A stretch of 64,000 bases of DNA from Lachnospiraceae bacterium (lineage in GTDB: Bacteria > Bacillota > Clostridia > Lachnospirales > Lachnospiraceae): assembly GCA_022769625.1 (NCBI GenBank), contig JALEJP010000062.1, positions 17,252-81,251 on the forward strand. Reading direction: 5' to 3'. Shown here piece by piece: positions 27,240 to 35,978 of the stretch. Numbering within the stretch: the first letter of the stretch is position 1; each line of letters opens with the position of its first letter. The notes below the pieces were generated by a model that worked only from the letters and a program-made list of their open reading frames with translations, made no database searches and was not told the origin of the DNA. The position numbers were made by a program, and so were the translations under genes.

Positions 27240-28148
27240 TCAGCTCTTCAAATTTGCTTTCTCTGTAACAATCCCTTTTTCTACCATAAAAACCGGATGG
27301 TAGGATTCTTTCGCATTGCGCAGCCCTTCCTCTCCCATATCCTCTTCCCGGTTAATATAGGTAAATCCTTCAGTTTCATGTTCTACAAACTGCTGATTAA
27401 TCATCGGATAGGCTCCCGGAACATCCGCATACGCTTTTTCGATATGAACCACAAAAGTGTCATTGGTAAGGGGCTCTCCAATGGAAAATGCAACCACTTC
27501 TCCTTTGACCCTGAGCAGTCCACCGGAAAGCTGTAATTCCTGGAACAGGCGAAGGGAATTCAAGGTGACACACATCTCACTGTTTTTCTCCTCATCTTCC
27601 TCACAGTCGTTCAGCCTTCTCCAATTCAGAGCCATCTGAAAGCATTCCTCCAGATTGGAGGCTCCAAGAGACTCATAGGTCCAGTCCGGATAGGTTTTTT
27701 TAAATTTGTTTGTGTGGTTCTTCTTTCCATGATATTTCTTTCCGGAGAGCTTTGCAAGCTTTTCTGCTTCATAAACATAATCTGCGTAATCCCTTCGGTA
27801 CTCGATCTGAAAACGTCCGGGATATCTTTCCTCCAGAACTGCAAACTGCTCCGGAGTCACGTTGTGCATCTGAAAAGGAACCCCCTTCCCTGTGCTGTAC
27901 TCCTTTAAATGTTCCATGGCATGATTCAGATTTTTTAAATCTCCCATGGGAAATCCAAAGGAGAGATAATCCTCGTACTCACTTTTCGTCAGGAGCATGC
28001 CATCTGCCACTGCCGCTGTCACATGATAGAATCTGGACCACAGATACAGATTAGCAAAGGTACATTCGCAGCTTCTGCACTGCTGTTTTGCCATATAGGG
28101 TTTATAATTGTTCTGATCCTCCAGTTCAATTTTTCGAAATGTAATCAT
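27240..28148 (-). CDS. DUF2156 (LPG synthase C-terminal-like) GNAT-fold protein
   Basis: 302 aa, matching the family of free-standing DUF2156 proteins related to the soluble C-terminal domain of phosphatidylglycerol lysyltransferase (MprF). It starts MITFRKIELEDQNNYKPYMA and carries KKNHTNKFKKTYP in the middle and EGFTYINREEDMGEEGLRNA near the end, both typical. The fold is a double GNAT acyl/aminoacyl transferase. Without the MprF membrane domain the acceptor is unknown. First gene of the operon leading to hisC, hslO, nadE and GH25; ribosome site AGAGGTATCT before ATG. Confidence 0.85.
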   Translation of the reverse strand: MITFRKIELEDQNNYKPYMAKQQCRSCECTFANLYLWSRFYHVTAAVADGMLLTKSEYEDYLSFGFPMGDLKNLNHAMEHLKEYSTGKGVPFQMHNVTPEQFAVLEERYPGRFQIEYRRDYADYVYEAEKLAKLSGKKYHGKKNHTNKFKKTYPDWTYESLGASNLEECFQMALNWRRLNDCEEDEEKNSEMCVTLNSLRLFQELQLSGGLLRVKGEVVAFSIGEPLTNDTFVVHIEKAYADVPGAYPMINQQFVEHETEGFTYINREEDMGEEGLRNAKESYHPVFMVEKGIVTEKANLKS

Positions 28149-28203
28149 AGATACCTCTTTCTGTTTTGTATCGCCCCTTCTGACATGCTGCTTCGTCCAG
28201 GAC

Positions 28204-28299
28204 TTTTGTCGTAAGACAAAACAGAGCTATCCTTCCCTCCGGGGCGGAAATAGAAAGGACAGCCCATATATTTTAGAACATGCAGGCCATATGTCCTGC
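28204..28299 (-). other. Structured intergenic region between glmM and the DUF2156 gene
   Basis: Three stems lie in this 161-base gap: GCAGG/CCTGC (28282-28299) next to the glmM stop, GCTaTCCTT/AAGGAcAGC (28226-28263) around CC/GG, and TTTTGTC/GACAAAA (28204-28221) with a four-base loop. I do not recognise a riboswitch class. It may hold the glmM terminator plus a structured leader for the downstream operon. Confidence 0.4.
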
Positions 28300-28309
28300 T
28301 AAAGCTTTC

Positions 28310-29656
28310 TTATTCTGTAACCAGTCCCTGTGCTTTCATAACATCCACAACCTGATTTACATATTTTTCGCAGAGCGCATCCTCTGCTGCCTCCACCATA
28401 ACACGAATCACCGGCTCTGTACCACTCTCACGGACGAGAATACGGCCTTCTTCGCCAAGAGCCTCCCCTGCCGCTGCTACTGCTTTGACAACTTCCGGGT
28501 TCTCTCTTGCCATCTTTTTGTCAGCCACACGTACATTTTTCAGAAGCTGCGGATAAATCCTCACCTCGCTTGTCAGTGTAGCAAGACTCTGCTTCCGCTC
28601 CGTCAGAACCTCCATGATCATAAGGGAGGTCAGGATACCGTCTCCTGTCGTGGCATGCTTGCTGAAAATAATGTGACCGGACTGTTCACCACCCAGGCAA
28701 TGACCGTTTTCCATCATATTTTCATAAACATATTTGTCGCCCACAGCTGTTTTTTCATAAGAAATACCGGCCTTGTCACAGGCTTTGTAAAGGCCGAGAT
28801 TCGACATAACGGTGGTTACGATCGTATTATTCCGAAGTTTTCCTTCTTCCTTCAGATATTTTCCACACACATAAAGAATCAGATCCCCATCCACCACGTT
28901 TCCATTTTCATCCACGGCAATACAGCGGTCAGCATCTCCATCGTAGGCAAATCCCACATTGAGTCCATTCTCCTTCACAAATTTCTGAAGCACTCCAATG
29001 TGTGTGGAACCGCAGTTTTCATTGATATTGATACCGTTTGGCTCATTGTTCATAACATAAGTCTTTGCTCCTAATGCGTCAAAGACACTCTTTGCGATTG
29101 CAGAAGAACTGCCGTTTGCACAATCCAGGCCAATTTTATAGTTTTTAAAGGAACGGGTTGCCAGTGAGATCAGGTAACCGATATAGCGGTTGCGCCCTGC
29201 CACGAAATCAACGGTGCGCCCGATGTTTTCCTTTGTGGCAAGTGGAAGCTCCCCTCTTTTCCCATCCAGGTATTCTTCAATCTTTTCCTCAACCTCAGCC
29301 TCCAGTTTGTAGCCCATGCCGTTGATGACCTTGATTCCATTGTCATAGAACGGATTATGACTTGCCGAGATCATGATACCACAGTCAAAGCCTTCGGTAC
29401 GTACCACGTAGGATACGCTGGGTGTGGTGGTTACATGCAGAAGATAAGCATCTGCACCGGATGCCGTCAAACCTGCAACCAGGGAATACTCAAACATATA
29501 GCTGCTTCTTCTGGTATCTTTTCCAATAACGATCTTCGCTTTGTGATCTCTTCCATAATACCATCCAAGGAAACGTCCTACCTTAAATGCATGTTCTACT
29601 GTCAGATTTACGTTTGCCTCACCACGGAAACCGTCTGTTCCAAAATATTTTCCCAT
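28310..29656 (-). CDS. glmM: Phosphoglucosamine mutase
   Basis: Interconverts glucosamine-6-P and glucosamine-1-P, feeding UDP-GlcNAc and so peptidoglycan. The 448-aa product has all four alpha-D-phosphohexomutase signatures: the phosphoserine loop ISASHNPFYDNGIK (Ser about 99), the metal loop YDGDADRCIAVD (about 241), the sugar loop GGEQSGHIIF and the phosphate loop RESGTEPVIRVMVE near the C-terminus. It opens MGKYFGTDGFRGEANV, as expected. It lies 47 bases after prfA on the same strand, with GAGGTTTGTATT before the ATG. Confidence 0.98.
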   Translation of the reverse strand: MGKYFGTDGFRGEANVNLTVEHAFKVGRFLGWYYGRDHKAKIVIGKDTRRSSYMFEYSLVAGLTASGADAYLLHVTTTPSVSYVVRTEGFDCGIMISASHNPFYDNGIKVINGMGYKLEAEVEEKIEEYLDGKRGELPLATKENIGRTVDFVAGRNRYIGYLISLATRSFKNYKIGLDCANGSSSAIAKSVFDALGAKTYVMNNEPNGININENCGSTHIGVLQKFVKENGLNVGFAYDGDADRCIAVDENGNVVDGDLILYVCGKYLKEEGKLRNNTIVTTVMSNLGLYKACDKAGISYEKTAVGDKYVYENMMENGHCLGGEQSGHIIFSKHATTGDGILTSLMIMEVLTERKQSLATLTSEVRIYPQLLKNVRVADKKMARENPEVVKAVAAAGEALGEEGRILVRESGTEPVIRVMVEAAEDALCEKYVNQVVDVMKAQGLVTE

Positions 29657-29703
29657 AATACAAACCTCGATTCTTGAATTGCTGTTATTTCGTTGCCTTT
29701 GAA

Positions 29704-30777
29704 TTATGCATCCTGCAGATTTGCCAGTTTGGCTGCCTGATCGGCCGCAGTCAGACTGTCAATGATTTCTTCCAGATCGCCATTTAAAATGCTGTCAAGA
29801 CGGTGCAAAGTCAGTTTGATCCGGTGATCAGTCACACGCCCCTGTGGGAAATTATAGGTACGGATCTTCTCAGAACGATCTCCTGTACCAATCTGACTTC
29901 TCCTGGCTTCCGCCTCTGCATCATGCTGTTTTGCAAGTTCCATTTCATACAATCTGGAACGCAGAACTTTCAGTGCCTTGTCTTTATTTTTCAGCTGTGA
30001 TTTTTCATCCTGACAGGAAATCACAATCCCTGTGGGAATGTGCGTCAGACGTACCGCTGAGTCTGTCGTATTGACACACTGCCCGCCATTACCGGATGCG
30101 CGGAATACATCAAATTTACAGTCGTTCAGATCCAACTGAAAATCTACTTCTTCCGCTTCGGGCATAATTGCAACCGTGATGGTGGATGTATGGATACGTC
30201 CTCCGGACTCTGTCTCCGGCACACGCTGCACCCGGTGTACTCCACTTTCATATTTCAGTCTGGAATAGGCGCCCTGACCGGTTATCATAAAGGTAACTTC
30301 CTTAAAACCGCCGATTCCATTCTCATTCAGACTCATCATTTCTGTTTTCCAGCGGTGAAGGTCCGCATACTTCACATACATACGGTAAATCTCAGCTGCA
30401 AACAACGCCGCTTCATCTCCACCTGCCCCTGCACGTATCTCCACAATAACATTTTTGCTGTCATTGGGATCCTTGGGAAGAAGCAGAACCTTCAGCTTAT
30501 GCTCCAGCTCTTCGATGTTTTTCTTCGCATCGCCTAACTCCTCCTTAAGCATCTCACGCATTTCCTCATCGGACTCTTCTTCCAGCATGGAGAGACTGTC
30601 CTCCACGGTCTGCCTGCTGTCCTTGTACTCCCGGTAGGCATCCACAATCGGCTGCAGGTCACTCTGTTCCTTCATCAGTTTCTGAAAACGCGCCTGGTCA
30701 TTTACCACATCCGGCTCGTTTAACTCACTCATAATCTCCTCAAAGCGAATCAGCAAATCTTCTAATTTGTCAAACAT
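29704..30777 (-). CDS. prfA: Peptide chain release factor 1
   Basis: RF1 reads UAG and UAA and triggers peptidyl-tRNA hydrolysis on the ribosome. The 357-aa product has the GGQ motif ([16 protein letters not shown]) with Gln at about 233, the substrate of PrmC, encoded just upstream. The codon-recognition region holds [19 protein letters not shown]. Length is standard and there is no frameshift, unlike prfB. It starts 38 bases after the prmC stop with GGATATCAGAGAG before the ATG. Confidence 0.98.
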   Translation of the reverse strand: MFDKLEDLLIRFEEIMSELNEPDVVNDQARFQKLMKEQSDLQPIVDAYREYKDSRQTVEDSLSMLEEESDEEMREMLKEELGDAKKNIEELEHKLKVLLLPKDPNDSKNVIVEIRAGAGGDEAALFAAEIYRMYVKYADLHRWKTEMMSLNENGIGGFKEVTFMITGQGAYSRLKYESGVHRVQRVPETESGGRIHTSTITVAIMPEAEEVDFQLDLNDCKFDVFRASGNGGQCVNTTDSAVRLTHIPTGIVISCQDEKSQLKNKDKALKVLRSRLYEMELAKQHDAEAEARRSQIGTGDRSEKIRTYNFPQGRVTDHRIKLTLHRLDSILNGDLEEIIDSLTAADQAAKLANLQDA

Positions 30778-30814
30778 CTCTCTGATATCCTTTCCATATT
30801 GTCAGGGTGTTTAC

Positions 30815-31666
30815 TCAGCCTTTCCAGATTCCCATTGCCACGCGATCCAGCCCTGCCAGATCCGGTATCACCGAAATATCTCTGAAACCGGCCTGTTCCA
30901 GCAGGCTGCTGACTGCCTTACCCTGATTGTATCCTATTTCAAACAGCAGATACCCGCCATCCTTCAGATACGCAGGACTCTGCTTTGTTATTCTTCTGTA
31001 ATAATATAGCCCATCATCCATTCCGTCAAGTGCCAGGTGCGGCTCATACTCCCTTACTTCCGGCATTAAATGTGCGATTTCAGAGGTTTCAATGTAAGGC
31101 GGATTGGATACAATCACATCATACTTTCCCTTAAGCTCTTCAAAAAGATCACTCTTTACAAACACAGCACCCGTGTGCAGCCTGTCTGCATTTTTTCTGG
31201 CCACCTCCAGTGCTTTCTCCGAAATATCCGCACCGATTCCTGTAACCTGAACCCTGTGTTTCAGTATGCTCAAAAGAATGCATCCGGAACCCGTACACAT
31301 ATCCAGGATCCGCATGCCATCCTTCACTTTTTTCAAGGCTTCCTCCACCAGAATCTCTGTATCCTGTCTCGGTATCAGCACCTGATCATTTACATAGAAG
31401 GGAAAACCATAAAATTCCTGTTCACCCGTCAGATACTGCAGCGGCACGCGTTTCAGACGTTTTGCAGTCAGGGCATGATATTCCAAACGTATTTCTTCCT
31501 CTATCTCATCCTCAGCATGCATCAGATACCAGGTGCGTCCCACATCCGGCCCCACCAGACGCCTCAGCACATACTCCATCAGATACCAGGCATCCACACC
31601 GGCATCGGGTATCCCGCCCTGTATCAGTTCGGTCTCCGCCTGTTTTAAAGCTTCTCTGTACTTCAT
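30815..31666 (-). CDS. prmC: Release factor glutamine methyltransferase
   Basis: Methylates the GGQ glutamine of RF1 and RF2 using SAM, which raises release efficiency. The 283-aa product has an N-terminal helical domain, motif I ILDMCTGSGCILLSIL and the catalytic N-binding VSNPPYIE motif. I start at ATG 31666 (MKYREALKQAETELI), which overlaps the stop of the upstream DUF1385 gene as ATGA and follows AGGAGAGC. A start at 31681 would lie further inside the upstream gene. It directly precedes prfA, its substrate. Confidence 0.96.
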   Translation of the reverse strand: MKYREALKQAETELIQGGIPDAGVDAWYLMEYVLRRLVGPDVGRTWYLMHAEDEIEEEIRLEYHALTAKRLKRVPLQYLTGEQEFYGFPFYVNDQVLIPRQDTEILVEEALKKVKDGMRILDMCTGSGCILLSILKHRVQVTGIGADISEKALEVARKNADRLHTGAVFVKSDLFEELKGKYDVIVSNPPYIETSEIAHLMPEVREYEPHLALDGMDDGLYYYRRITKQSPAYLKDGGYLLFEIGYNQGKAVSSLLEQAGFRDISVIPDLAGLDRVAMGIWKG

Positions 31667-32583
31667 GCGCTCTCCTGCCATCCAAAATTTTCCTTCAGAT
31701 ACGCCTTCCAGTCAAATACCGCTTCAACCGATGCTATGGCAACCTCAGCCATGGACGCATCCGGCTCTCTGGTAGTAAGCTTCTGAAGACACATCCCCGG
31801 TTTGCTCAGAATGGTCACCAGCCTGTTCTCACTTCTTCCCGCCAGACGGATAAATTCATAAGATACGCCTGCGATCACCGGGATAAGCAGAAGTCGAAAT
31901 ACAACGCGCAGTACCGGCGATTCAATCCGGATAAACAAAAAGAAAATGATACTTATAATCATCACAATAAAAAGAAAACTTGTTCCACACCTTTTGTGCA
32001 GTCTGGAGCTTTTCAGTACATTTTCCACATTCAGCTCCATCCCATGTTCAATACAGTTGATGCACTTATGCTCCGCACCATGGTACATAAAAACACGCTG
32101 GATATCCTTCATTCTGGAAATCAGCAGAATGTATCCAAAAAAGATGGCCAGTCGCACCACACCTTCCAGCAGGGTAATCACAGTCACAGAATCGGTAAAC
32201 CGATGAAATACCTGTGAGAGAAAATATGGTAGGATCATAAAAATTGCCACTGCCATCACAACAGAAAATGCAACGGTCAGTCCCATAAAAAAGGATTCCT
32301 TTTTTTCATCCTGTTTTGTCCGTTCCTCTTCCTCATCTTCCATGAAAAATGATGCCGAATAGGTCAGAGTGCTCATGCCCAGAACAAGTGAATCTATAAA
32401 ACTAAAGACGCCCCGCACGATGGGCAAAGACAATATTTTTTTATTCCGGATCAGACTTTTATATTCCTCTGTTTTGACGATGATCTCACCGTCCGTTTTT
32501 CTGACGGCAACCGCGTATTGGTCAGCATTTTTCATCATCACACCTTCCATGACAGCCTGACCGCCGATATTCGATGATTTCAT
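31663..32583 (-). CDS. DUF1385 membrane protein (YqhQ-like)
   Basis: 306 aa starting MKSSNIGGQAVMEGVMMKNA, the conserved N-terminal signature of DUF1385. Several membrane segments follow (FFMGLTVAFSVVMAVAIFMI, LAIFFGYILLISRM, FLFIVMIISIIFFLFI), and FMYHGAEHKCINCIEHG is the conserved His/Cys-rich loop. Function is unknown; a metal-dependent role has been proposed for homologues. The true start is ATG 32583, with AAAGGAAGACATT upstream; a frame extending to 32775 runs back through the rpmE terminator. In this family the gene commonly precedes prmC and prfA, as here. Confidence 0.9.
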   Translation of the reverse strand: MKSSNIGGQAVMEGVMMKNADQYAVAVRKTDGEIIVKTEEYKSLIRNKKILSLPIVRGVFSFIDSLVLGMSTLTYSASFFMEDEEEERTKQDEKKESFFMGLTVAFSVVMAVAIFMILPYFLSQVFHRFTDSVTVITLLEGVVRLAIFFGYILLISRMKDIQRVFMYHGAEHKCINCIEHGMELNVENVLKSSRLHKRCGTSFLFIVMIISIIFFLFIRIESPVLRVVFRLLLIPVIAGVSYEFIRLAGRSENRLVTILSKPGMCLQKLTTREPDASMAEVAIASVEAVFDWKAYLKENFGWQESA

Positions 32584-32605
32584 AATGTCTTCCTTTCCCC
32601 TGGTA

Positions 32606-32631
32606 TAAAAAAGGTTGAGATTTTTCAACCT
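32606..32631 (-). terminator. Intrinsic terminator after rpmE
   Basis: AGGTTGA (32612-32618) pairs with TCAACCT (32625-32631), and the minus strand continues with TTTTTT into 32606. It separates rpmE from the DUF1385 gene. Confidence 0.88.
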
Positions 32632-32668
32632 CAACCCCTCTCTCAATATCTTGAACCCAAACCGACAA

Positions 32669-32878
32669 TTATTTAATGCCGTATTTCTTGTTGAACTTAT
32701 CAATACGTCCGCGTGCTGCAGCAGCTTTCTGCTGACCTGTGTAGAATGAATGACACTTGGAGCAGATTTCAACATGGATATCTTTCTTTGTAGAACCTGT
32801 TACGAAAGTATTACCACAGTTGCAGGTTACGGTTGCCTGATAATAATTTGGATGTATTCCTTCCTTCATGATTTTCAC
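32669..32878 (-). CDS. rpmE: 50S ribosomal protein L31, zinc-binding form
   Basis: 69 aa. L31 bridges the large and small subunits. The zinc-binding cysteines are present: VTCNCGNTF near residue 16-18 and [12 protein letters not shown] near 37-40, which marks the C+ (zinc-replete) paralogue rather than the YtiA/RpmE2 type. It begins [20 protein letters not shown] or, with the upstream codons, [13 protein letters not shown]; both ATGs are plausible, with GAGGTGAAAATC before the second. Own promoter and terminator, between rho and the DUF1385 gene. Confidence 0.97.
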   Translation of the reverse strand: MKIMKEGIHPNYYQATVTCNCGNTFVTGSTKKDIHVEICSKCHSFYTGQQKAAAARGRIDKFNKKYGIK

Positions 32879-33050
32879 CTCTTCTTCCTATTCTGTGAAC
32901 TGCTTATTCATCCTGAATCCATTCCCGGCCAATGCTGCTTCTTCTCCTCCACAGCAAGATATCCCGGGCTATCCCTGTAAGTCCCTACAGTTTGCTGCAC
33001 TTTGAAATCTGTCCTCTGACACCATTTCGCTACCTGTAAACAGCGATTGA

Positions 33051-33079
33051 ATTATAGCACAGCCCAATGCAAAAAGCAA
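33051..33079 (-). promoter_or_regulatory. Promoter for rpmE
   Basis: Minus strand TTGCTT (33079-33074), 17 bases, TATAAT (33056-33051) with extended -10 TGC before it. Transcription would begin about 165 bases before rpmE, leaving a long leader with room for L31 autoregulation, though no such site is recognised. Confidence 0.72.
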
Positions 33080-33086
33080 TGGTTTT

Positions 33087-34646
33087 CTATATAAATTTCT
33101 GCTTTTTCACTGTCTGTACAAACTCCCGGTTATTCCTGGTGCGTACAAATAAATTAAGAATATTTTCCACTGCTTCCTCGGATTTCATGCCGTTCAACGC
33201 GCGGCGCATGATATAGACAGCCTCCTGTTCCTCCACATCAAGAAGCAGATCTTCCCTTCTGGTACCTGATTTAGGGATATCGATTGCCGGAAATACACGT
33301 TTTTCCGAAAGCTTCCGATCCAGTACAAGCTCCATGTTTCCGGTACCCTTAAATTCTTCATAGACCACATCATCCATTTTACTTCCGGTATCTACAAGTG
33401 CTGTGGCAAGGATGGTCAGACTTCCTCCCTCTCTCATATTTCTGGCCGCACCAAAAAACCGTTTCGGCATATGTAAAGCTGCCGGATCCAGACCGCCGGA
33501 CAGAGTACGTCCACTTGGCGGAACCGTCAGGTTGTACGCCCTGGCCAGTCTTGTTATACTGTCGAGCAGGATAGTCACATCTCTGTGGTGTTCCACAAGC
33601 CTCTTTGCACGCTCAATTACCATCTCGGACACTCTCTTATGATGCTCCGGAAGCTCATCAAAAGTGGAATAAATGACTTCTACATTCTCTCCCACAATCG
33701 CCTCTTTGATATCCGTCACTTCCTCCGGACGTTCATCGATAAGAAGAATAATCAAATGCATATTTGGATCATTGCGCAGGATCGACTTTGCCATTTCTTT
33801 TAACAGAGTCGTCTTTCCTGCTTTTGGCTGGGATACGATCATCCCTCTCTGACCTTTTCCGATCGGGGAGATCAGATCTACGATACGCATGGCCACATTG
33901 CGCGGATCGCGCTCCATGCGCATACGCTGATTCGGGAAAATCGGCGTCATATCCTCAAAATTGCCTCTCTTTGCCGCTTCCGCCGGATGCATGCCGTTGG
34001 TACTTTTCAGATACAGAAGCGCTGCAAATTTCTCCTGCTGCGTTTTGATGCGGGTGTTTCCTTTGATGATATCCCCGGTTTTTAAATTAAATCTGCGAAT
34101 CTGGGACGGCGAAACATAAATATCATTTTCCCCAGGCAGATAATTATCCGAACGAATAAAACCATATCCATCCGGCATAACTTCCAAAATACCCTCCACC
34201 GTCTGCCCGCTGTCAAGCTGCGCAAAATCAGAGGACGGTTTTATACTGTTATCAGCTGCAGCTTCCTGCGTATTTTTCTCGCCTGTTTTTTCTTCCCTGT
34301 CAGCTGTATCCTCCACTTTGTTATCTTCTTTCTCCATCTTTACTGTCTTCTCTATCTTTTCCGTATTTTCTGTTTTCTCTTTTTCACATTTTTCTCTCTC
34401 AGCTTTTTCTTCCTCATCTGCTTCCAGCATACGGGCAACAACTTCGCTTTTTTTAAGCCCAGACAGATGTTTCAGGCCCCGTGCCTTGGCAACCGCTTTC
34501 AGTTCAGCTGCAGAAAGCGACTCATACTTTTCTTTCATCATACTTTGTATTTCCTCCATCTCCGACAGCGGTTCTTCTCCGGCTGCTATATAATTCGGTT
34601 TAAAAGATAATAGGGAATTCTTTATGTCAGAATTGACTGAAACCAT
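33087..34646 (-). CDS. rho: Transcription termination factor Rho
   Basis: Hexameric RNA-dependent ATPase that ends transcription. The 519-aa product has an N-terminal SAP-like helix region ([20 protein letters not shown], about 43-75), a highly charged Glu/Lys insertion (about 77-150), a cold-shock RNA-binding domain ([20 protein letters not shown]), Walker [14 protein letters not shown] at about 275 and Walker [15 protein letters not shown]. The charged insertion lengthens it beyond E. coli Rho (419 aa), as in other Clostridia and Actinobacteria. The start is uncertain: ATG 34646 has a weak site; the ATG pair at about 34540 has GGAGG 11 bases upstream. It follows the TIGR04086 gene by about 70 bases. 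Confidence 0.97.
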   Translation of the reverse strand: MVSVNSDIKNSLLSFKPNYIAAGEEPLSEMEEIQSMMKEKYESLSAAELKAVAKARGLKHLSGLKKSEVVARMLEADEEEKAEREKCEKEKTENTEKIEKTVKMEKEDNKVEDTADREEKTGEKNTQEAAADNSIKPSSDFAQLDSGQTVEGILEVMPDGYGFIRSDNYLPGENDIYVSPSQIRRFNLKTGDIIKGNTRIKTQQEKFAALLYLKSTNGMHPAEAAKRGNFEDMTPIFPNQRMRMERDPRNVAMRIVDLISPIGKGQRGMIVSQPKAGKTTLLKEMAKSILRNDPNMHLIILLIDERPEEVTDIKEAIVGENVEVIYSTFDELPEHHKRVSEMVIERAKRLVEHHRDVTILLDSITRLARAYNLTVPPSGRTLSGGLDPAALHMPKRFFGAARNMREGGSLTILATALVDTGSKMDDVVYEEFKGTGNMELVLDRKLSEKRVFPAIDIPKSGTRREDLLLDVEEQEAVYIMRRALNGMKSEEAVENILNLFVRTRNNREFVQTVKKQKFI

Positions 34647-34719
34647 TTATACCTGTGGAATTTGTTCATTGTAACACACCTGTCCAAAAAAATCCACAGG
34701 TATTTTCGTGGGGATGCCT

Positions 34720-35097
34720 TCAGGACGAAAGCATCCCTCCTAACATTCCTCCGCCAACACAAAGGCACACCGTGGTGACAAGCTGTGTCATTGACGCGTT
34801 TACCGATCTCTCCATCACAAAAGTAACAAACAGCAATACAAGAAAATATCCCAGTCCTGCCAGCATGCCCCATAAAAATTTCCTTGTCTGTGCCCTTTTC
34901 CCTGCAATCCTGCCTCCCAGAAACGTAGAGAGTACATAGACTGCTATGATTCCAACAGACACCTTGCTTTCGTCCAGTTCCATTTTAAACATCAGAAGCG
35001 CCAGAATCATCAAAAGCAATGCCGTCACAATCCATGCTGCAAGAATCGCTTTTAACAGAACAAACGGCGTTTCTTCCTGCCGCTGCATTTTTTCCAT
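34720..35097 (-). CDS. TIGR04086-type small membrane protein
   Basis: 125 aa with four predicted membrane segments: LLKAILAAWIVTALLLMILA, VSVGIIAVYVLSTFLGG, FLWGMLAGLGYFLVLLFVTF and LVTTVCLCVGGGMLGGM. This layout and the GGRIAGKRAQ loop match the TIGR04086/YrzE-like family of unknown function common in Clostridia. I start at ATG 35097 (MEKMQRQEETPF), seven bases after AGGAGG; the ATG at 35115 has no site and its codons form that Shine-Dalgarno. A GGGATGC/GCATCCC stem (34711-34737) spans the stop codon. Confidence 0.8.
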   Translation of the reverse strand: MEKMQRQEETPFVLLKAILAAWIVTALLLMILALLMFKMELDESKVSVGIIAVYVLSTFLGGRIAGKRAQTRKFLWGMLAGLGYFLVLLFVTFVMERSVNASMTQLVTTVCLCVGGGMLGGMLSS

Positions 35098-35164
35098 CTC
35101 ATCCCTCCTGTCCATAATATATGAATGTTCTCTCTTTTTTAGAACCGGGAATGAGAGAATCTGT

Positions 35165-35959
35165 CTATGCTTTGTCCTTCATCTCATCGCCTGCCATCCG
35201 CAGAATATCACGAATCTCCTGAAGCGGCATCTCCAGATAGGCGGAAAGCTCTTCCATGGACACCTTATGTCCCAGATCTTCCTGCAGATTTAAAATCGCC
35301 TCATTCAAATGATTGACCCGTCCCGCAATCTCTTCATCCATATCTCTGGTATCCTGCGACATCTCAATAGCTTCCTCCATGGCATCCTGAATGGCTTTAA
35401 ACAGATAATTCTCATAATCCTCCAGCTTTTCTTTTCGCTCCAGAGCATCCAGTGCCAGAAGAAGTCCCACATTTCCTTCCTGAATCAGATCCTCCCTGGG
35501 CAGCTGCGTCCCAACATACGTCATGGAAAGCTCATAAACCATTTTGAGATATTGATGTGCAAGCTGGCTTTTTGCATCATCACTTCCCTCGGAAGCCTGC
35601 AGAAAAAGTACCATCTCCTCTTCTTTTGAAATTTCCTCAACCGCTTCCAGATCTGCCAGGTACATTCCCAGAAAATCAACACCAGATCCTTCGTCTCCTT
35701 CTTCCGTTTCCCCCTCCGAAGTCTTTTCTGTACTGTTTTTCTGTACATGCTCCATTTTTTCTGTTCTCTTTGGACAATAGCCTTCCACTTCTATTTTCTG
35801 GCTGGCAAGATAATCATAGATCAACTCCAGCTGTTCCTGATTTAAACCGGCTGCTGCAAAGAAATCCTCCACCTCCTGTTTTGTCAGTCGATTTTCTTTC
35901 TGATCTGCCAGTATTTTAATCTCACTGAGCATTTCCCTGAATATGATTTTATTCTGCAT
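35165..35959 (-). CDS. Sigma-70-like protein lacking region 4
   Basis: 264 aa. Residues about 8-45 match sigma-70 region 1.1 (LTKQEVEDFFAAAGLNQEQL, then IYDYLASQKIEV). Residues about 100-180 match regions 1.2-2.2 (MYLADLEAVEEISKEEEMVL and PREDLIQEGNVGLLLALDAL). Where a sigma factor should have the aromatic -10-melting and -10-recognition residues this protein reads YENYLFKAIQDAMEEAIEMS, then a region 3-like helix set (LGHKVSMEELSAYLEMPLQE). It ends there, with no helix-turn-helix region 4. A highly acidic Glu/Ser linker (about 60-95) follows region 1.1. It may bind RNA polymerase core without recognising promoters. Start ATG 35959 follows GGAGGTACGGG; the ATG 35998 lies inside ctpA. Confidence 0.8.
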   Translation of the reverse strand: MQNKIIFREMLSEIKILADQKENRLTKQEVEDFFAAAGLNQEQLELIYDYLASQKIEVEGYCPKRTEKMEHVQKNSTEKTSEGETEEGDEGSGVDFLGMYLADLEAVEEISKEEEMVLFLQASEGSDDAKSQLAHQYLKMVYELSMTYVGTQLPREDLIQEGNVGLLLALDALERKEKLEDYENYLFKAIQDAMEEAIEMSQDTRDMDEEIAGRVNHLNEAILNLQEDLGHKVSMEELSAYLEMPLQEIRDILRMAGDEMKDKA

Positions 35960-35978
35960 CCCGTACCTCCGTTTTCCC

